DNA of 64,000 nt, taken from NCBI GenBank assembly GCA_958352855.1, contig CATWQE010000001.1, positions 186,001-250,000 of the forward strand, given 5' to 3'. Of this stretch, positions 1-7,763 are shown piece after piece; the first letter of the stretch is position 1, and every line of letters begins with the position of its first letter. The translations under genes and the position numbers were made by a program. This DNA is from an uncultured Bacillota bacterium (GTDB taxonomy: Bacteria > Bacillota > Clostridia > Lachnospirales > Lachnospiraceae). Under the pieces are notes generated by a model, which was not told the DNA's origin, searched no databases, and was given only the letters and a program-made list of their open reading frames with translations.

Positions 1-36
1 CAGATTTCCTGCACCGTAATCAATTACTGCAATCAT
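1..36 (-). CDS. hisH: Imidazole glycerol phosphate synthase glutaminase subunit (partial, 5' end only)
   Basis: Only the first 12 codons are inside the window, reading MIAVIDYGAGNL. This is the characteristic N-terminus of HisH, the class I glutamine amidotransferase that feeds ammonia to HisF. The ATG shares a base with the TGA stop of hisB (TGATG), so translation is probably coupled. A GGAG ribosome-binding site lies about 7 bases upstream, inside hisB. The rest of the gene, including the catalytic Cys-His-Glu triad, lies off the left edge. Confidence 0.88.
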   Translation of the reverse strand, partial: MIAVIDYGAGNL

Positions 37-614
37 CACAACACTCCTTTCGAGGAAAGAATCCCCTCCCCTGTCCTGGTTACTGCCTCTTTTAATGCAT
101 GTGCAAAAGCCTTAAACAGAGCCTCAATTTTATGGTGGTCATTCTCCCCATACAGGGTTTTCAGATGCAGGGTCAGGCCTGCCTGAAAGGCCAGCGCCCG
201 GAAAAATTCTTTTACCATACAGCAATCCAGGGTCCCCACAGATGGATTGGCGTATTCAGTGTCAAAAACCAGAAAAGCTCTTCCGCTTACATCCAAAGCG
301 CAGAATCCCAAAGCCTCATCCATAGGAATATAGAAGCTTCCGTAGCGCCTGATTCCCCCTTTGTCCTCTAATGCCTGATGAAGGGCCATTCCCATGACAA
401 TTCCCAAGTCTTCAATACTATGATGACAATCCACCTCCAGATCTCCCTTCATGGCAAGCTGAATATCAAATCCTCCATGTACACACAGGGCCTGCATCAT
501 ATGGTCAAAAAAGCCTACGCCACAGGAGCCCTCATACCTTCCCTCTCCGTCCAGATTCCAGGATAAGGAAATCTGAGTTTCTTTTGTATTTCTCTCAATC
601 TCTCCCATTCTCAT
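36..614 (-). CDS. hisB: Imidazoleglycerol-phosphate dehydratase
   Basis: HisB dehydrates imidazole glycerol phosphate to imidazole acetol phosphate in cytosolic histidine synthesis. The protein is about 192 residues, the usual size of the monofunctional enzyme. It shows both manganese-binding histidine clusters, DCHHSIEDLG in the first half and ENDHHKIEALFK near the C-terminus. An open GTG exists at 623, but I prefer ATG at 614 because a GGGGGGTGG run sits about 5-8 bases before it; a further ATG at 608 is possible. It lies 19 bases after hisC and overlaps hisH by one base. No phosphatase domain is fused, so histidinol-phosphatase must be encoded elsewhere. Confidence 0.95.
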   Translation of the reverse strand: MRMGEIERNTKETQISLSWNLDGEGRYEGSCGVGFFDHMMQALCVHGGFDIQLAMKGDLEVDCHHSIEDLGIVMGMALHQALEDKGGIRRYGSFYIPMDEALGFCALDVSGRAFLVFDTEYANPSVGTLDCCMVKEFFRALAFQAGLTLHLKTLYGENDHHKIEALFKAFAHALKEAVTRTGEGILSSKGVL

Positions 615-633
615 AAAAACCACCCCCCTAGTA

Positions 634-1683
634 TTAAGAAAGCACGCTATCCAGCGTCAGAACCAGCTCACGATTTTCTTCCCTGGAGCCTGCTGTGATT
701 CGCAAATATCCATTCATATACCTTATGGAAATCCCTGCTTTCTGTAAGTTTTCAAAAACTTCCTTTGCCCCCTGTACTTTCAGATAAACAAAGTTTGTAC
801 TGGTGGCATAGACCTTTTCTATCTCTTGCTTACTGGCTTCCAGCTTCTTTAATTTCTCATATAAGTCCTCTCTGGAGCTGCGGATTTTTTCTATACATTC
901 TCTGAGATAATCCGGATGATTCAAAACCACACAGCCTGCTGCCTGAGTCATGGCATTTACATTATAAGGAGATTTCACTCCCCTTAAAATCCTGGTAAGT
1001 TTCTCATTTGCTGCCGCAAATCCCAGTCGTATGGCCGCCATTCCAAAGGCCTTGGAAAAAGTTTTCAGCACAATAAGATTTTCAAAATTTTCAATCTCAG
1101 ACAGTACGGAGCCTTCTGCAAAATCCATATAAGCCTCATCCACCACAACCAGAGCATCCATCTGCTCCACCATCTGCAAAATATCTTCCTTCTTTGCCAG
1201 AAGAGAGGTAGGATTACAGGGATTGGAGAAAATTACAACCTTTGCCTTTGTTTCCCTTGCCTTCTCTATGATTTCCTGCCAAGAAAGCGCCATATCTTCT
1301 CCTTTTCCCATTATTTCTACTCTTGCGCCTATGGCTCTTCCATAAAACTCATACATGGAAAAATCCGGTGTAATGGTAAGCATGGTATCTCCTTTTTCCA
1401 GAAAATTCAAAAGAATCAGGGAAATCAGCTCATCCGAACCATTCCCTGCTGTGAGAAGTTCTGGTTTGATCTGAAAAAAACTGCCGAATTTTTCGCACAG
1501 CTTCTGTGCCATGGGATCTGGGTAACGGTGGAAATCAAGTTCTGATACTGCTTTTCCTACTTCTTCCCGAATGGAATCCGGCAAATCCAGAAAGCTCTCG
1601 TTAGCATCCAGCCGGATTCTAAAAGTCCCCGTTACCGGCTCATACACTTCCATATTTTTTAACCGCTCTGGTATTTTGTACAT
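634..1683 (-). CDS. hisC: Histidinol-phosphate aminotransferase
   Basis: A fold-type I, PLP-dependent aminotransferase that converts imidazole acetol phosphate and glutamate to histidinol phosphate and 2-oxoglutarate. At 349 residues it has normal family length. Visible signatures are LDANESF near residue 25, NGSDE at 81-85, SNPCNPT near 154-160, DEAYMDF near 182, and TFSKAFG with the PLP-binding lysine at about 211. It follows hisG by 15 bases with no terminator between. In many relatives hisD lies between hisG and hisC; here it does not. A broader aromatic-aminotransferase role cannot be excluded from sequence, but the operon position argues for HisC. Confidence 0.95.
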   Translation of the reverse strand: MYKIPERLKNMEVYEPVTGTFRIRLDANESFLDLPDSIREEVGKAVSELDFHRYPDPMAQKLCEKFGSFFQIKPELLTAGNGSDELISLILLNFLEKGDTMLTITPDFSMYEFYGRAIGARVEIMGKGEDMALSWQEIIEKARETKAKVVIFSNPCNPTSLLAKKEDILQMVEQMDALVVVDEAYMDFAEGSVLSEIENFENLIVLKTFSKAFGMAAIRLGFAAANEKLTRILRGVKSPYNVNAMTQAAGCVVLNHPDYLRECIEKIRSSREDLYEKLKKLEASKQEIEKVYATSTNFVYLKVQGAKEVFENLQKAGISIRYMNGYLRITAGSREENRELVLTLDSVLS

Positions 1684-1698
1684 CTTTCCACTCCCTTT

Positions 1699-2337
1699 CT
1701 ATCCTCTGTTTTTCACATCTGCTTCTACCTTTTGCAGGAACTCCTCTATCTCTGCTTTTCTTAATTTCATGCTTGCAATATTTACAATTAACCGGGCGCT
1801 TACAGGACAGATATCCTCCAGGACCTCCAGCCCGTTTTCCTTAAGCGTGGTACCTGTCTCCACAATATCCACAATGGCATCTGCCAGTCCCAAAACAGGA
1901 GCCAGCTCCACAGAGCCCTCGATTTTTACCAGATTAATATCCATATTCTTGCTTTCAAAAAAGCTCTTTGCCACATTCATATATTTACTGGCAATGGTTC
2001 TTGTATGATAACCGCTATATACATCCGTACCTTTTACTGAAGCCAGGGCAAATCTGCATTTTCCAAAGCCCAAATCTGCAATTTCGTAAAAGGTGCCTCC
2101 TTTTTCCATAATGGTGTCTTTCCCAACCACGCCCATATCACAGACGCCGGTTTCCACATAGGTCACCACATCTGCCGCCTTTGCCAGAACCAGTTCCAGG
2201 CTGCCATCCCCAATGGGGAAAATCAGTTTTCTTCCTTTTTCCCTCACACTGGTGCAGTCATATCCTATACGTTCCAGCATTTCTACGGTTTTCTCTTCCA
2301 GCCGCCCTTTGGTCAGGGCTATTCTAATTGGTCTCAT
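1699..2337 (-). CDS. hisG: ATP phosphoribosyltransferase, short form catalytic subunit
   Basis: HisG catalyses the first committed step of histidine synthesis, joining ATP and PRPP to give phosphoribosyl-ATP. The 212-residue length is the short form, which lacks the C-terminal regulatory domain and works as a hetero-octamer with HisZ. The start reads MRPIRIALTKGRL, and the PRPP-binding loop VDIVETGTTLKENGLE is present near the C-terminal third. It overlaps the 3' end of hisZ by 14 bases, a tight coupling that fits the obligate partnership of the two subunits. Confidence 0.96.
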   Translation of the reverse strand: MRPIRIALTKGRLEEKTVEMLERIGYDCTSVREKGRKLIFPIGDGSLELVLAKAADVVTYVETGVCDMGVVGKDTIMEKGGTFYEIADLGFGKCRFALASVKGTDVYSGYHTRTIASKYMNVAKSFFESKNMDINLVKIEGSVELAPVLGLADAIVDIVETGTTLKENGLEVLEDICPVSARLIVNIASMKLRKAEIEEFLQKVEADVKNRG

Positions 2338-3514
2338 ATTCTCTGATTTCCTCCCCTATGACATGTACCTGCGGGATTCCTTTCTCCCTGGCATACTCCA
2401 GAGTTTCCTCCAGGGTATCAAAAACACTGTTCTCTGATAAAATCCCCTGTTCCTCCAACTGTTTCCTGTAATGGACGCTGGCAGGCACATGCGCCAGGTT
2501 CTGGGCAAAAACCAGAATCTCCGGTACCGGCTCCTTCGCCGGACTTACAGTCTGGCTGGCTAAATCCACATTAATTCCAAATCCAATAGAACCAAAATCC
2601 TCTCCAAATTGTCCCAGCAGGTTATCATACCGTCCTCCAGAGAGAATCTGCTCCCCGATTCCATTGCAATACCCCCGGAAAATCACTCCTGTATAATACT
2701 CTGCAAGGTTCACAAGCCCTAAATCAATCATCACCTTATCTCCAAGTCCCAGCTCCTGAAGATATTCATACACACTTTTCAGATAATCCAGACACTCTCT
2801 GGCTCCATTTTCATCAAACAACTCATAAGCCTTCTCAAAAACTTCCTCTCCTCCAAACAGTCCCGGCAGCTTCCGAAGCGCTCTTGCGGCCTTGTTCTCT
2901 TTTGCCTTACCAAGAATATCGCTCAGGCTGGCATAGTTCTTCTGCTCAATGAGAAGTCTGATTTCCTCTTTGGTATCTTCATCTGCCTCCAGACTGTCCA
3001 TAATGGCCTTAAAATATCCAATATGGCAAAGCTCCAGTCTGTAACCTCCCTTACTGATTTTTTCCAGACTTCTGGCAGCCAGTTCAATGACTTCCATATC
3101 ACTTCTCACTGTAGAACCTCCAATGAGCTCAATGCCCACCTGATTAATTTCCACACTTTTGCTCTTCCTCTGGGGAAAGCCCCTGTAAATATTCCGGTTA
3201 TAATAAATACGAATAGGCTTTGGCATACCCTTTAATCTGGTGGCAGTAAGCCGGGCAACAGGTACGGTGCAGTCCGGGCACAACACCATTAATCTGCCTT
3301 TGGCATCTGTGAGTTTATACATGGTCTCTTTTGGCAGATACTTGGCAGCCTTTCCAAACACATCATAAAACTCCAAAGCCGGCGTCATAACCCTGCGATA
3401 CCCCTGAGTGTCAAACAAATCCTTTAAAGTTTTCGTCACCTGGGAGCGCTGATCGCATTCACTGAAAAGCAAATCTCTCGTTCCGTCCGGTGTGATTTTA
3501 TCGTAATATCTCAT
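2324..3514 (-). CDS. hisZ: ATP phosphoribosyltransferase regulatory subunit
   Basis: HisZ is a catalytically inactive histidyl-tRNA synthetase paralogue that activates short-form HisG and mediates histidine feedback. The N-terminus (ITPDGTRDLLF) resembles class II synthetase motif 1. FGKAAKYLPKETMYKLTD and GGRYDNLLGQFG are typical HisZ/HisS-like segments, and the 396-residue length is normal. It is the first gene of the operon. A strong AAGGGG ribosome-binding site precedes the ATG and a sigma-70-like promoter lies about 30 bases upstream. The leader is too short to hold a T-box, so histidine control is not visible at the RNA level here. Confidence 0.94.
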   Translation of the reverse strand: MRYYDKITPDGTRDLLFSECDQRSQVTKTLKDLFDTQGYRRVMTPALEFYDVFGKAAKYLPKETMYKLTDAKGRLMVLCPDCTVPVARLTATRLKGMPKPIRIYYNRNIYRGFPQRKSKSVEINQVGIELIGGSTVRSDMEVIELAARSLEKISKGGYRLELCHIGYFKAIMDSLEADEDTKEEIRLLIEQKNYASLSDILGKAKENKAARALRKLPGLFGGEEVFEKAYELFDENGARECLDYLKSVYEYLQELGLGDKVMIDLGLVNLAEYYTGVIFRGYCNGIGEQILSGGRYDNLLGQFGEDFGSIGFGINVDLASQTVSPAKEPVPEILVFAQNLAHVPASVHYRKQLEEQGILSENSVFDTLEETLEYAREKGIPQVHVIGEEIREYETN

Positions 3515-3545
3515 ATTCCTATCCCCTTCGCTTTAGCGTGCTACC

Positions 3546-3575
3546 ATATTAGCATTATACATTACAATTTGTCAA
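3546..3575 (-). promoter_or_regulatory. Candidate sigma-A promoter of the his operon
   Basis: On the minus strand a perfect -35 TTGACA (3570-3575) is followed after 18 bases by TAATAT (3546-3551). The predicted start leaves a leader of only about 25-30 bases before hisZ. A TATAAT also occurs 10 bases after TTGACA but is too close to act with it. Confidence 0.6.
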
Positions 3576-3582
3576 CCGTTTT

Positions 3583-4110
3583 TTACAGCATAATCCCGGC
3601 AAGAAAAACACTTGCTCCTATTCCTGCCACAGTAGCCGCCAGGGCTCCCGGTATGGTATAGCGGGTTTTATGTACTTTTGCTGCAATAAAATACACAGAA
3701 ACCGTATAAAAAATAGTTTCTGTGCATGACATCATAATGGACGCAATCAATCCGATTCTGGAATCTGTGCCAAACTCCCGGAAAATATCCAGCACCAGTC
3801 CTGTAGCTGCGCTGGAGGAAAACATCCGTACAATAGTAAGAGGCACCAAATCCGCCGGAAATCCTATGGGGTCCGTAAGCTGTCCCAGCACCTTTCCAAG
3901 CATCTCCAGAAAACCGGAGGCTCTCAGCACGCCTACCGCCACCATAAGACCAATGAGAGTAGGCAAAATCCCCACTACTGTCCTTAGTCCGTCTTTGGCA
4001 CCTTTTACAAATTCCTCGTACACCTTACATTTCATAAGGATTCCGAAGCCTACAATATAGAATAAAATAAGAGGGATACTGATTTCTGACAAAAACATTA
4101 AAATCTGCAA
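3583..4110 (-). CDS. spmB: Spore maturation protein B
   Basis: A 175-residue polytopic membrane protein of the nucleoside-recognition (Gate) family. SpmB works with SpmA in spore-core dehydration in Bacillus. The sequence shows about four or five hydrophobic segments and the family-like stretches GILPTLIGLMVAVGVLRASG and MMSCTETIFYTVSVYF. Normally spmA immediately precedes spmB, but here the upstream neighbour is recQ, 54 bases away, so spmA must be elsewhere or missing. The ATG has no strong ribosome-binding site; the next internal ATG is at codon 5. It is probably cotranscribed with recQ. Confidence 0.85.
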   Translation of the reverse strand: MQILMFLSEISIPLILFYIVGFGILMKCKVYEEFVKGAKDGLRTVVGILPTLIGLMVAVGVLRASGFLEMLGKVLGQLTDPIGFPADLVPLTIVRMFSSSAATGLVLDIFREFGTDSRIGLIASIMMSCTETIFYTVSVYFIAAKVHKTRYTIPGALAATVAGIGASVFLAGIML

Positions 4111-4164
4111 GGTATCACCCCATGAGCTTTTTATATATTTATGTCTGCATCCCTGAATGATATG

Positions 4165-6015
4165 TTACTTTTCTATGTTCTTATTACGGATAAAGTCTTG
4201 AATCAGATTTTCAAAGGCTTTTCCGTATTTCTCATATTTACTGTTTCCCACACCGTTAATTGCCAGCATTTCCTCACGATTCGCTGGCAGATACGTACTC
4301 ATTTCCCGCAAAGTCTTATCTGAGAAGATAATATAAGGGGGGATATGGGCTTTCTGCGCCGTTTCATAGCGGTACTGTCGGAGAATTTCAAACAATTCCG
4401 GATATTTTACCTCTTCCACTGCCCGTTTCTTCTGGGCTTTTTGTCTGGTTTCTGCCTTTTCCTGCTCTTTTGGCAATTTCAGAAATACAGGATGGCTGTC
4501 CTTTTCCTGGAGAAATTGCCTGCCCTTTTCCCCAAGTTTTAATACCGGATAGTCTCCTGGTGTGAGCCACAAATATTCCTTTACCAGCAAATCATTTAAA
4601 ATCTGGCGGAGACGCACAATAGTTCTGTCCTTTAAGACTCCATAATAAGGATTCTCCTGAAGCCTGAACTGCCGCACTTTTGCGCTGTCTGAGCCATGCA
4701 CTGCATCAATCACTGCCTGGATGCCATACCTCTGTCCACTGGAAAGAGTCATGTTCAAAATTCCCGCTGCCTCCTCTGTCACATCCACGTCCTGAAATTC
4801 TGTAAGACAGTTTCTGCAGTTTCCACAGTAATTCCCTCCATATTCTCCAAAATACCGAAGAATATAATCCCTGAGACATTCATTAGTAAAACAGTAAAAG
4901 GTCATTTTCCGCAAACGCTCATAGTTCCGTTCCCGGATTACTTCCTGTTCCTCTCTTCCCAGCTCTTCATTATTTACCTGCTGTTCAATGAGAAACTCAT
5001 TCATCTTCACATCCTGGCCGCCATAATAGAGAATACACTCTCCCGGCTCCCCATCTCTGCCAGCTCTTCCTGCCTCCTGATAATAGCTTTCAATGTCCTT
5101 TGGCATATTATAATGAATCACAAACCGCACATTAGACTTGTCAATTCCCATGCCAAAGGCATTGGTTGCTACCATAATAGGCGCTGCATCATAAATAAAG
5201 TCTTCCTGGTTTTGCTTTTTCTCTTCCTCTGAAAGTCCGGCGTGATACCGCACTGCAGGGTATCCTGCCTGCACCAGCTCCTGGTGAACCTCCTCCACTG
5301 TTTTTCTGGTATTGCAGTAAATAATGCCGCTTTTCTCTGAATTTTTTCTCAGATATTCCATCAGCGCTTCTTTCTTATTTTTCGGCTTCTCCACTGCAAA
5401 ATACAGATTCTTCCGGTCATACCCTGTCACCAGTACATCTGGATTTTGCAGCCCTAAAATGCATAAAATATCTTCTTTTACTGCTTTCGTTGCTGTTGCG
5501 GTATAGGCTGCCAGAACAGGACGCATGGGAAGCTGCTGAATAAAATCTACGATTTTTAAATAGCTTGGACGGAAATCCTGTCCCCACTGGGAAATACAGT
5601 GGGCTTCATCCACAGCCACCATAGAAATGGGAACCTCCTGTGCCAGAGCCAGAAAAGATTCTGTCATAAGCCGCTCCGGCGCAGCGTAAATAATCTTGTA
5701 ACGCCCTTTTCTGGCAAATTCCATGGCTTTTCTAAACTGCCCCTCTGTAAGTGAACTGTTAATGTAAGCCGCGTGAATTCCCGCTGCATTTAATGCGCTC
5801 ACCTGATCCTTCATAAGAGAAATCAAAGGGGAAATCACAATGGTAATTCCAGGAAGCAGCAGGGCAGGAACCTGAAAGCAAATAGATTTTCCTGCTCCTG
5901 TAGGCATAATTCCCAGTACATCCCGCCCTGAAAGAGTGCTGTCCACCAGACGTTCCTGACCCTGACGGAATGTGGTATAGCCAAACGTCTCTTTTAAAAC
6001 CTGATATTTATCCAT
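4165..6015 (-). CDS. recQ: ATP-dependent DNA helicase RecQ
   Basis: A 3'-5' superfamily 2 helicase acting in recombination and replication-fork repair. Domains in order are helicase core with Walker A MPTGAGKS (37-44), DEAH box (136-139) and the aromatic-rich loop just after it; the RecQ-C-terminal zinc module with CGNC and CRNC cysteines near 395-405; a winged helix; and a C-terminal HRDC domain (LREMSTYLPANREEMLAINGVG). The 616-residue length is typical. It starts 6 bases after the DUF4869-like gene and is followed by spmB, so the three likely form one transcript. Confidence 0.96.
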   Translation of the reverse strand: MDKYQVLKETFGYTTFRQGQERLVDSTLSGRDVLGIMPTGAGKSICFQVPALLLPGITIVISPLISLMKDQVSALNAAGIHAAYINSSLTEGQFRKAMEFARKGRYKIIYAAPERLMTESFLALAQEVPISMVAVDEAHCISQWGQDFRPSYLKIVDFIQQLPMRPVLAAYTATATKAVKEDILCILGLQNPDVLVTGYDRKNLYFAVEKPKNKKEALMEYLRKNSEKSGIIYCNTRKTVEEVHQELVQAGYPAVRYHAGLSEEEKKQNQEDFIYDAAPIMVATNAFGMGIDKSNVRFVIHYNMPKDIESYYQEAGRAGRDGEPGECILYYGGQDVKMNEFLIEQQVNNEELGREEQEVIRERNYERLRKMTFYCFTNECLRDYILRYFGEYGGNYCGNCRNCLTEFQDVDVTEEAAGILNMTLSSGQRYGIQAVIDAVHGSDSAKVRQFRLQENPYYGVLKDRTIVRLRQILNDLLVKEYLWLTPGDYPVLKLGEKGRQFLQEKDSHPVFLKLPKEQEKAETRQKAQKKRAVEEVKYPELFEILRQYRYETAQKAHIPPYIIFSDKTLREMSTYLPANREEMLAINGVGNSKYEKYGKAFENLIQDFIRNKNIEK

Positions 6016-6021
6016 TGTTAC

Positions 6022-6459
6022 TTACACATACCTCCCCGCAATTCTCACTAATTCATCCATATTGTGAACCATAGACTCTGTATTCACCACATAAATTTCA
6101 AATTCCTCATCCCCAAAGTCCATAATATGTCTTAAATTTATGGTAACATCTTTTTCTTTTCCCAGCTTTAATAACCATGCTGCACAATTATCCCCACAGT
6201 TTGAAGCATTAAATACCATTTCCGGAATATTATCAATCAAAATCAAAGTTTTAACTCCACCAGACAAACTGGTAGGAGAAATAACCCCCATCACCGGACT
6301 ATCAATTGCCCCACTTCCAAGAACTTCTGAAGAATCTATATCATGAATCATAGCAACTGTTTTGGGCTTAACAATCCATTCTTTTTTATATCTGTTTTTA
6401 AAATATACGGCTGTATTATATATTACATCTGGCATATCTCCAAAATAAATTTTTAACAT
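6022..6459 (-). CDS. Conserved small protein, DUF4869-like
   Basis: A 145-residue soluble protein, beginning MLKIYFGDMPDVIYNT. I assign it tentatively to DUF4869, a family of unknown function common in Lachnospiraceae. It has no signal peptide or membrane segment. A conserved-looking core is NASNCGDNCAAWLLKLGKE, and there is a mixed alpha/beta C-terminus. It lies directly upstream of recQ, 6 bases from its start, behind a good promoter, so it is probably the first gene of the recQ transcript. No function can be given. A link to recQ would be inference from position only. Confidence 0.65.
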   Translation of the reverse strand: MLKIYFGDMPDVIYNTAVYFKNRYKKEWIVKPKTVAMIHDIDSSEVLGSGAIDSPVMGVISPTSLSGGVKTLILIDNIPEMVFNASNCGDNCAAWLLKLGKEKDVTINLRHIMDFGDEEFEIYVVNTESMVHNMDELVRIAGRYV

Positions 6460-6484
6460 CTTTCATTCCACGCTCCTGTAATCT

Positions 6485-6513
6485 ATTATATAGTTTTATT
6501 ATTATATTACCAA
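6485..6513 (-). promoter_or_regulatory. Promoter upstream of the DUF4869-like/recQ/spmB unit
   Basis: Minus-strand TTGGTA (6508-6513), a 17-base spacer and a perfect TATAAT (6485-6490). It ends about 25 bases before the ATG at 6459. Confidence 0.65.
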
Positions 6514-6560
6514 TTAAAAGAAACACATGCAATAGATTTTGACCTGCGCTATTCTATACG

Positions 6561-6593
6561 AAAAGGACAGCAGATTCAAAATCTCTGCTGCCC
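6561..6593 (-). terminator. Rho-independent terminator of the ECF sigma unit
   Basis: On the minus strand GGCAGCAGA (6584-6592) pairs with TCTGCTGTCC (6565-6574) across a 9-base loop, with one bulged base, followed by TTTT. It lies just after the stop of the anti-sigma-like gene. Confidence 0.8.
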
Positions 6594-6619
6594 TAAATCT
6601 TCTCTAAATTTTTATCCTC

Positions 6620-7171
6620 TTACTTTCCTATCTCTTCTGTTGCAAGTTCTGCCTTCTCTGGTGTTCCTGTAACCACTGCCTTATAGTCCTTTCCATCATA
6701 GGAATACTCTCTGGTATAGGTTCCGTTTTTCTGAAGCTCCTCAGTGATATCAAACTCTTCCTCACCAATGGTCAATCCCAGTCTGCCGCTGTCTGCGTGA
6801 TAAACCAGGGTTACATAATATTCTCCATTTTCTCCATATCCATGTACCACACGTATTTCTGTTCCGTCCTCTGTATAGGTAACGGTTTCTTTTGGCGTAG
6901 ACGCTTCTTTATCAATGGTTAGATTCTCATACCAGATAATAAGCTGGTTGGTGGCATTTTGTACAATGTCTCCATTTGTTGCCGCTACCACACCTACAGA
7001 CAAGGAAAAAATCAAGGTTACACAGGCCGCTGCTCCTACAAAGGTTTTCCGTTTGATTCTGGAATATTTTTTCGGTTCTTTCATGGTAATAACCTCCCTT
7101 ACTGACTCCCTGGAAGGCTGGAGCCCGCGGCAGATTTCTTGGTATTTTTCTTTTGGAAATGATTTATTCAT
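6620..7171 (-). CDS. Single-pass membrane protein, putative anti-sigma factor
   Basis: A 183-residue protein with a basic N-terminal cytoplasmic part (about 1-43), one transmembrane helix (about 44-64, VGAAACVTLIFSLSVGVVAA) and an extracellular domain of about 120 residues rich in Thr, Glu and Tyr. Its start overlaps the 3' end of the ECF sigma gene by 8 bases. Topology and position match the usual sigma/anti-sigma pairing, although I do not see a recognisable zinc-binding anti-sigma motif. The extracellular part may sense an envelope signal (inference). A terminator follows. Confidence 0.65.
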   Translation of the reverse strand: MNKSFPKEKYQEICRGLQPSRESVREVITMKEPKKYSRIKRKTFVGAAACVTLIFSLSVGVVAATNGDIVQNATNQLIIWYENLTIDKEASTPKETVTYTEDGTEIRVVHGYGENGEYYVTLVYHADSGRLGLTIGEEEFDITEELQKNGTYTREYSYDGKDYKAVVTGTPEKAELATEEIGK

Positions 7172-7673
7172 AATATCCAGCCTCCTCTAACTGCTTTTTC
7201 AGTTTCCTTCGCGCCCGGTCAAGCTGTGTCTGAATGGTAGAAGGATTTCGCCCCAGAATTCCGGCTATTTCTGCCACTGAATATTCCTCATAATAATACA
7301 GATAAACCGGCATCCTGTATTTTCTCGGTAATCCGAAAACCGCTTCCAGAATCAGTTCTCTCTGCTCCTTTTCCCTGTCATCTTCTGTAAAAGCTTCTGG
7401 CATCTGTCCCTGTTCTCCAAAGGTTTCCAGATAATCTGTTTTCTTTTTCCAGGAAGAGGCAAAGAGCCTTTTACATTCATTAGCTGTTACCTTTAAAAGC
7501 CAGTATTTCCCATGTTCCAGACTCTCAAACTCCGGTTTTCTGGTATATAATTTCATAAAAACAGTCTGCATAATATCCTCTGCATCCTGGGGGTTCCTGC
7601 AGTCATGAAGAGCCAGACGATAAACCATATCGCTATACTCTATGACAAGCTCTACAAACTTTGTTTCATCCAC
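7164..7673 (-). CDS. ECF-type RNA polymerase sigma factor
   Basis: A 169-residue sigma-70 family protein with only regions 2 and 4. Region 2 carries CRNPQDAEDIMQTVFMKLY, and region 4 carries the helix-turn-helix YSVAEIAGILGRNPSTIQTQL. The open frame reaches 7757, but GTG at 7673 (VDETKFVEL) is chosen because GGAGAG lies about 8 bases upstream and the protein then has normal ECF length. The overlapping downstream membrane protein is probably its anti-sigma factor. A TATTAT lies upstream, but I cannot define an ECF-type promoter with confidence. Confidence 0.88.
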   Translation of the reverse strand: MDETKFVELVIEYSDMVYRLALHDCRNPQDAEDIMQTVFMKLYTRKPEFESLEHGKYWLLKVTANECKRLFASSWKKKTDYLETFGEQGQMPEAFTEDDREKEQRELILEAVFGLPRKYRMPVYLYYYEEYSVAEIAGILGRNPSTIQTQLDRARRKLKKQLEEAGYYE

Positions 7674-7763
7674 AATTCTCTCTCCGTAAGCACATGTTGT
7701 TGGTTTCCTAAAAGGCCTTTCACTTATAATACCTTTGTCATGGATGAAAAATCTCACTTTTCC

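Noticed and set aside
3515..3582. T-box or his attenuator leader before hisZ
   Set aside because: The leader is only about 25-30 bases after the predicted start; there is no room for a T-box and no His-codon peptide.
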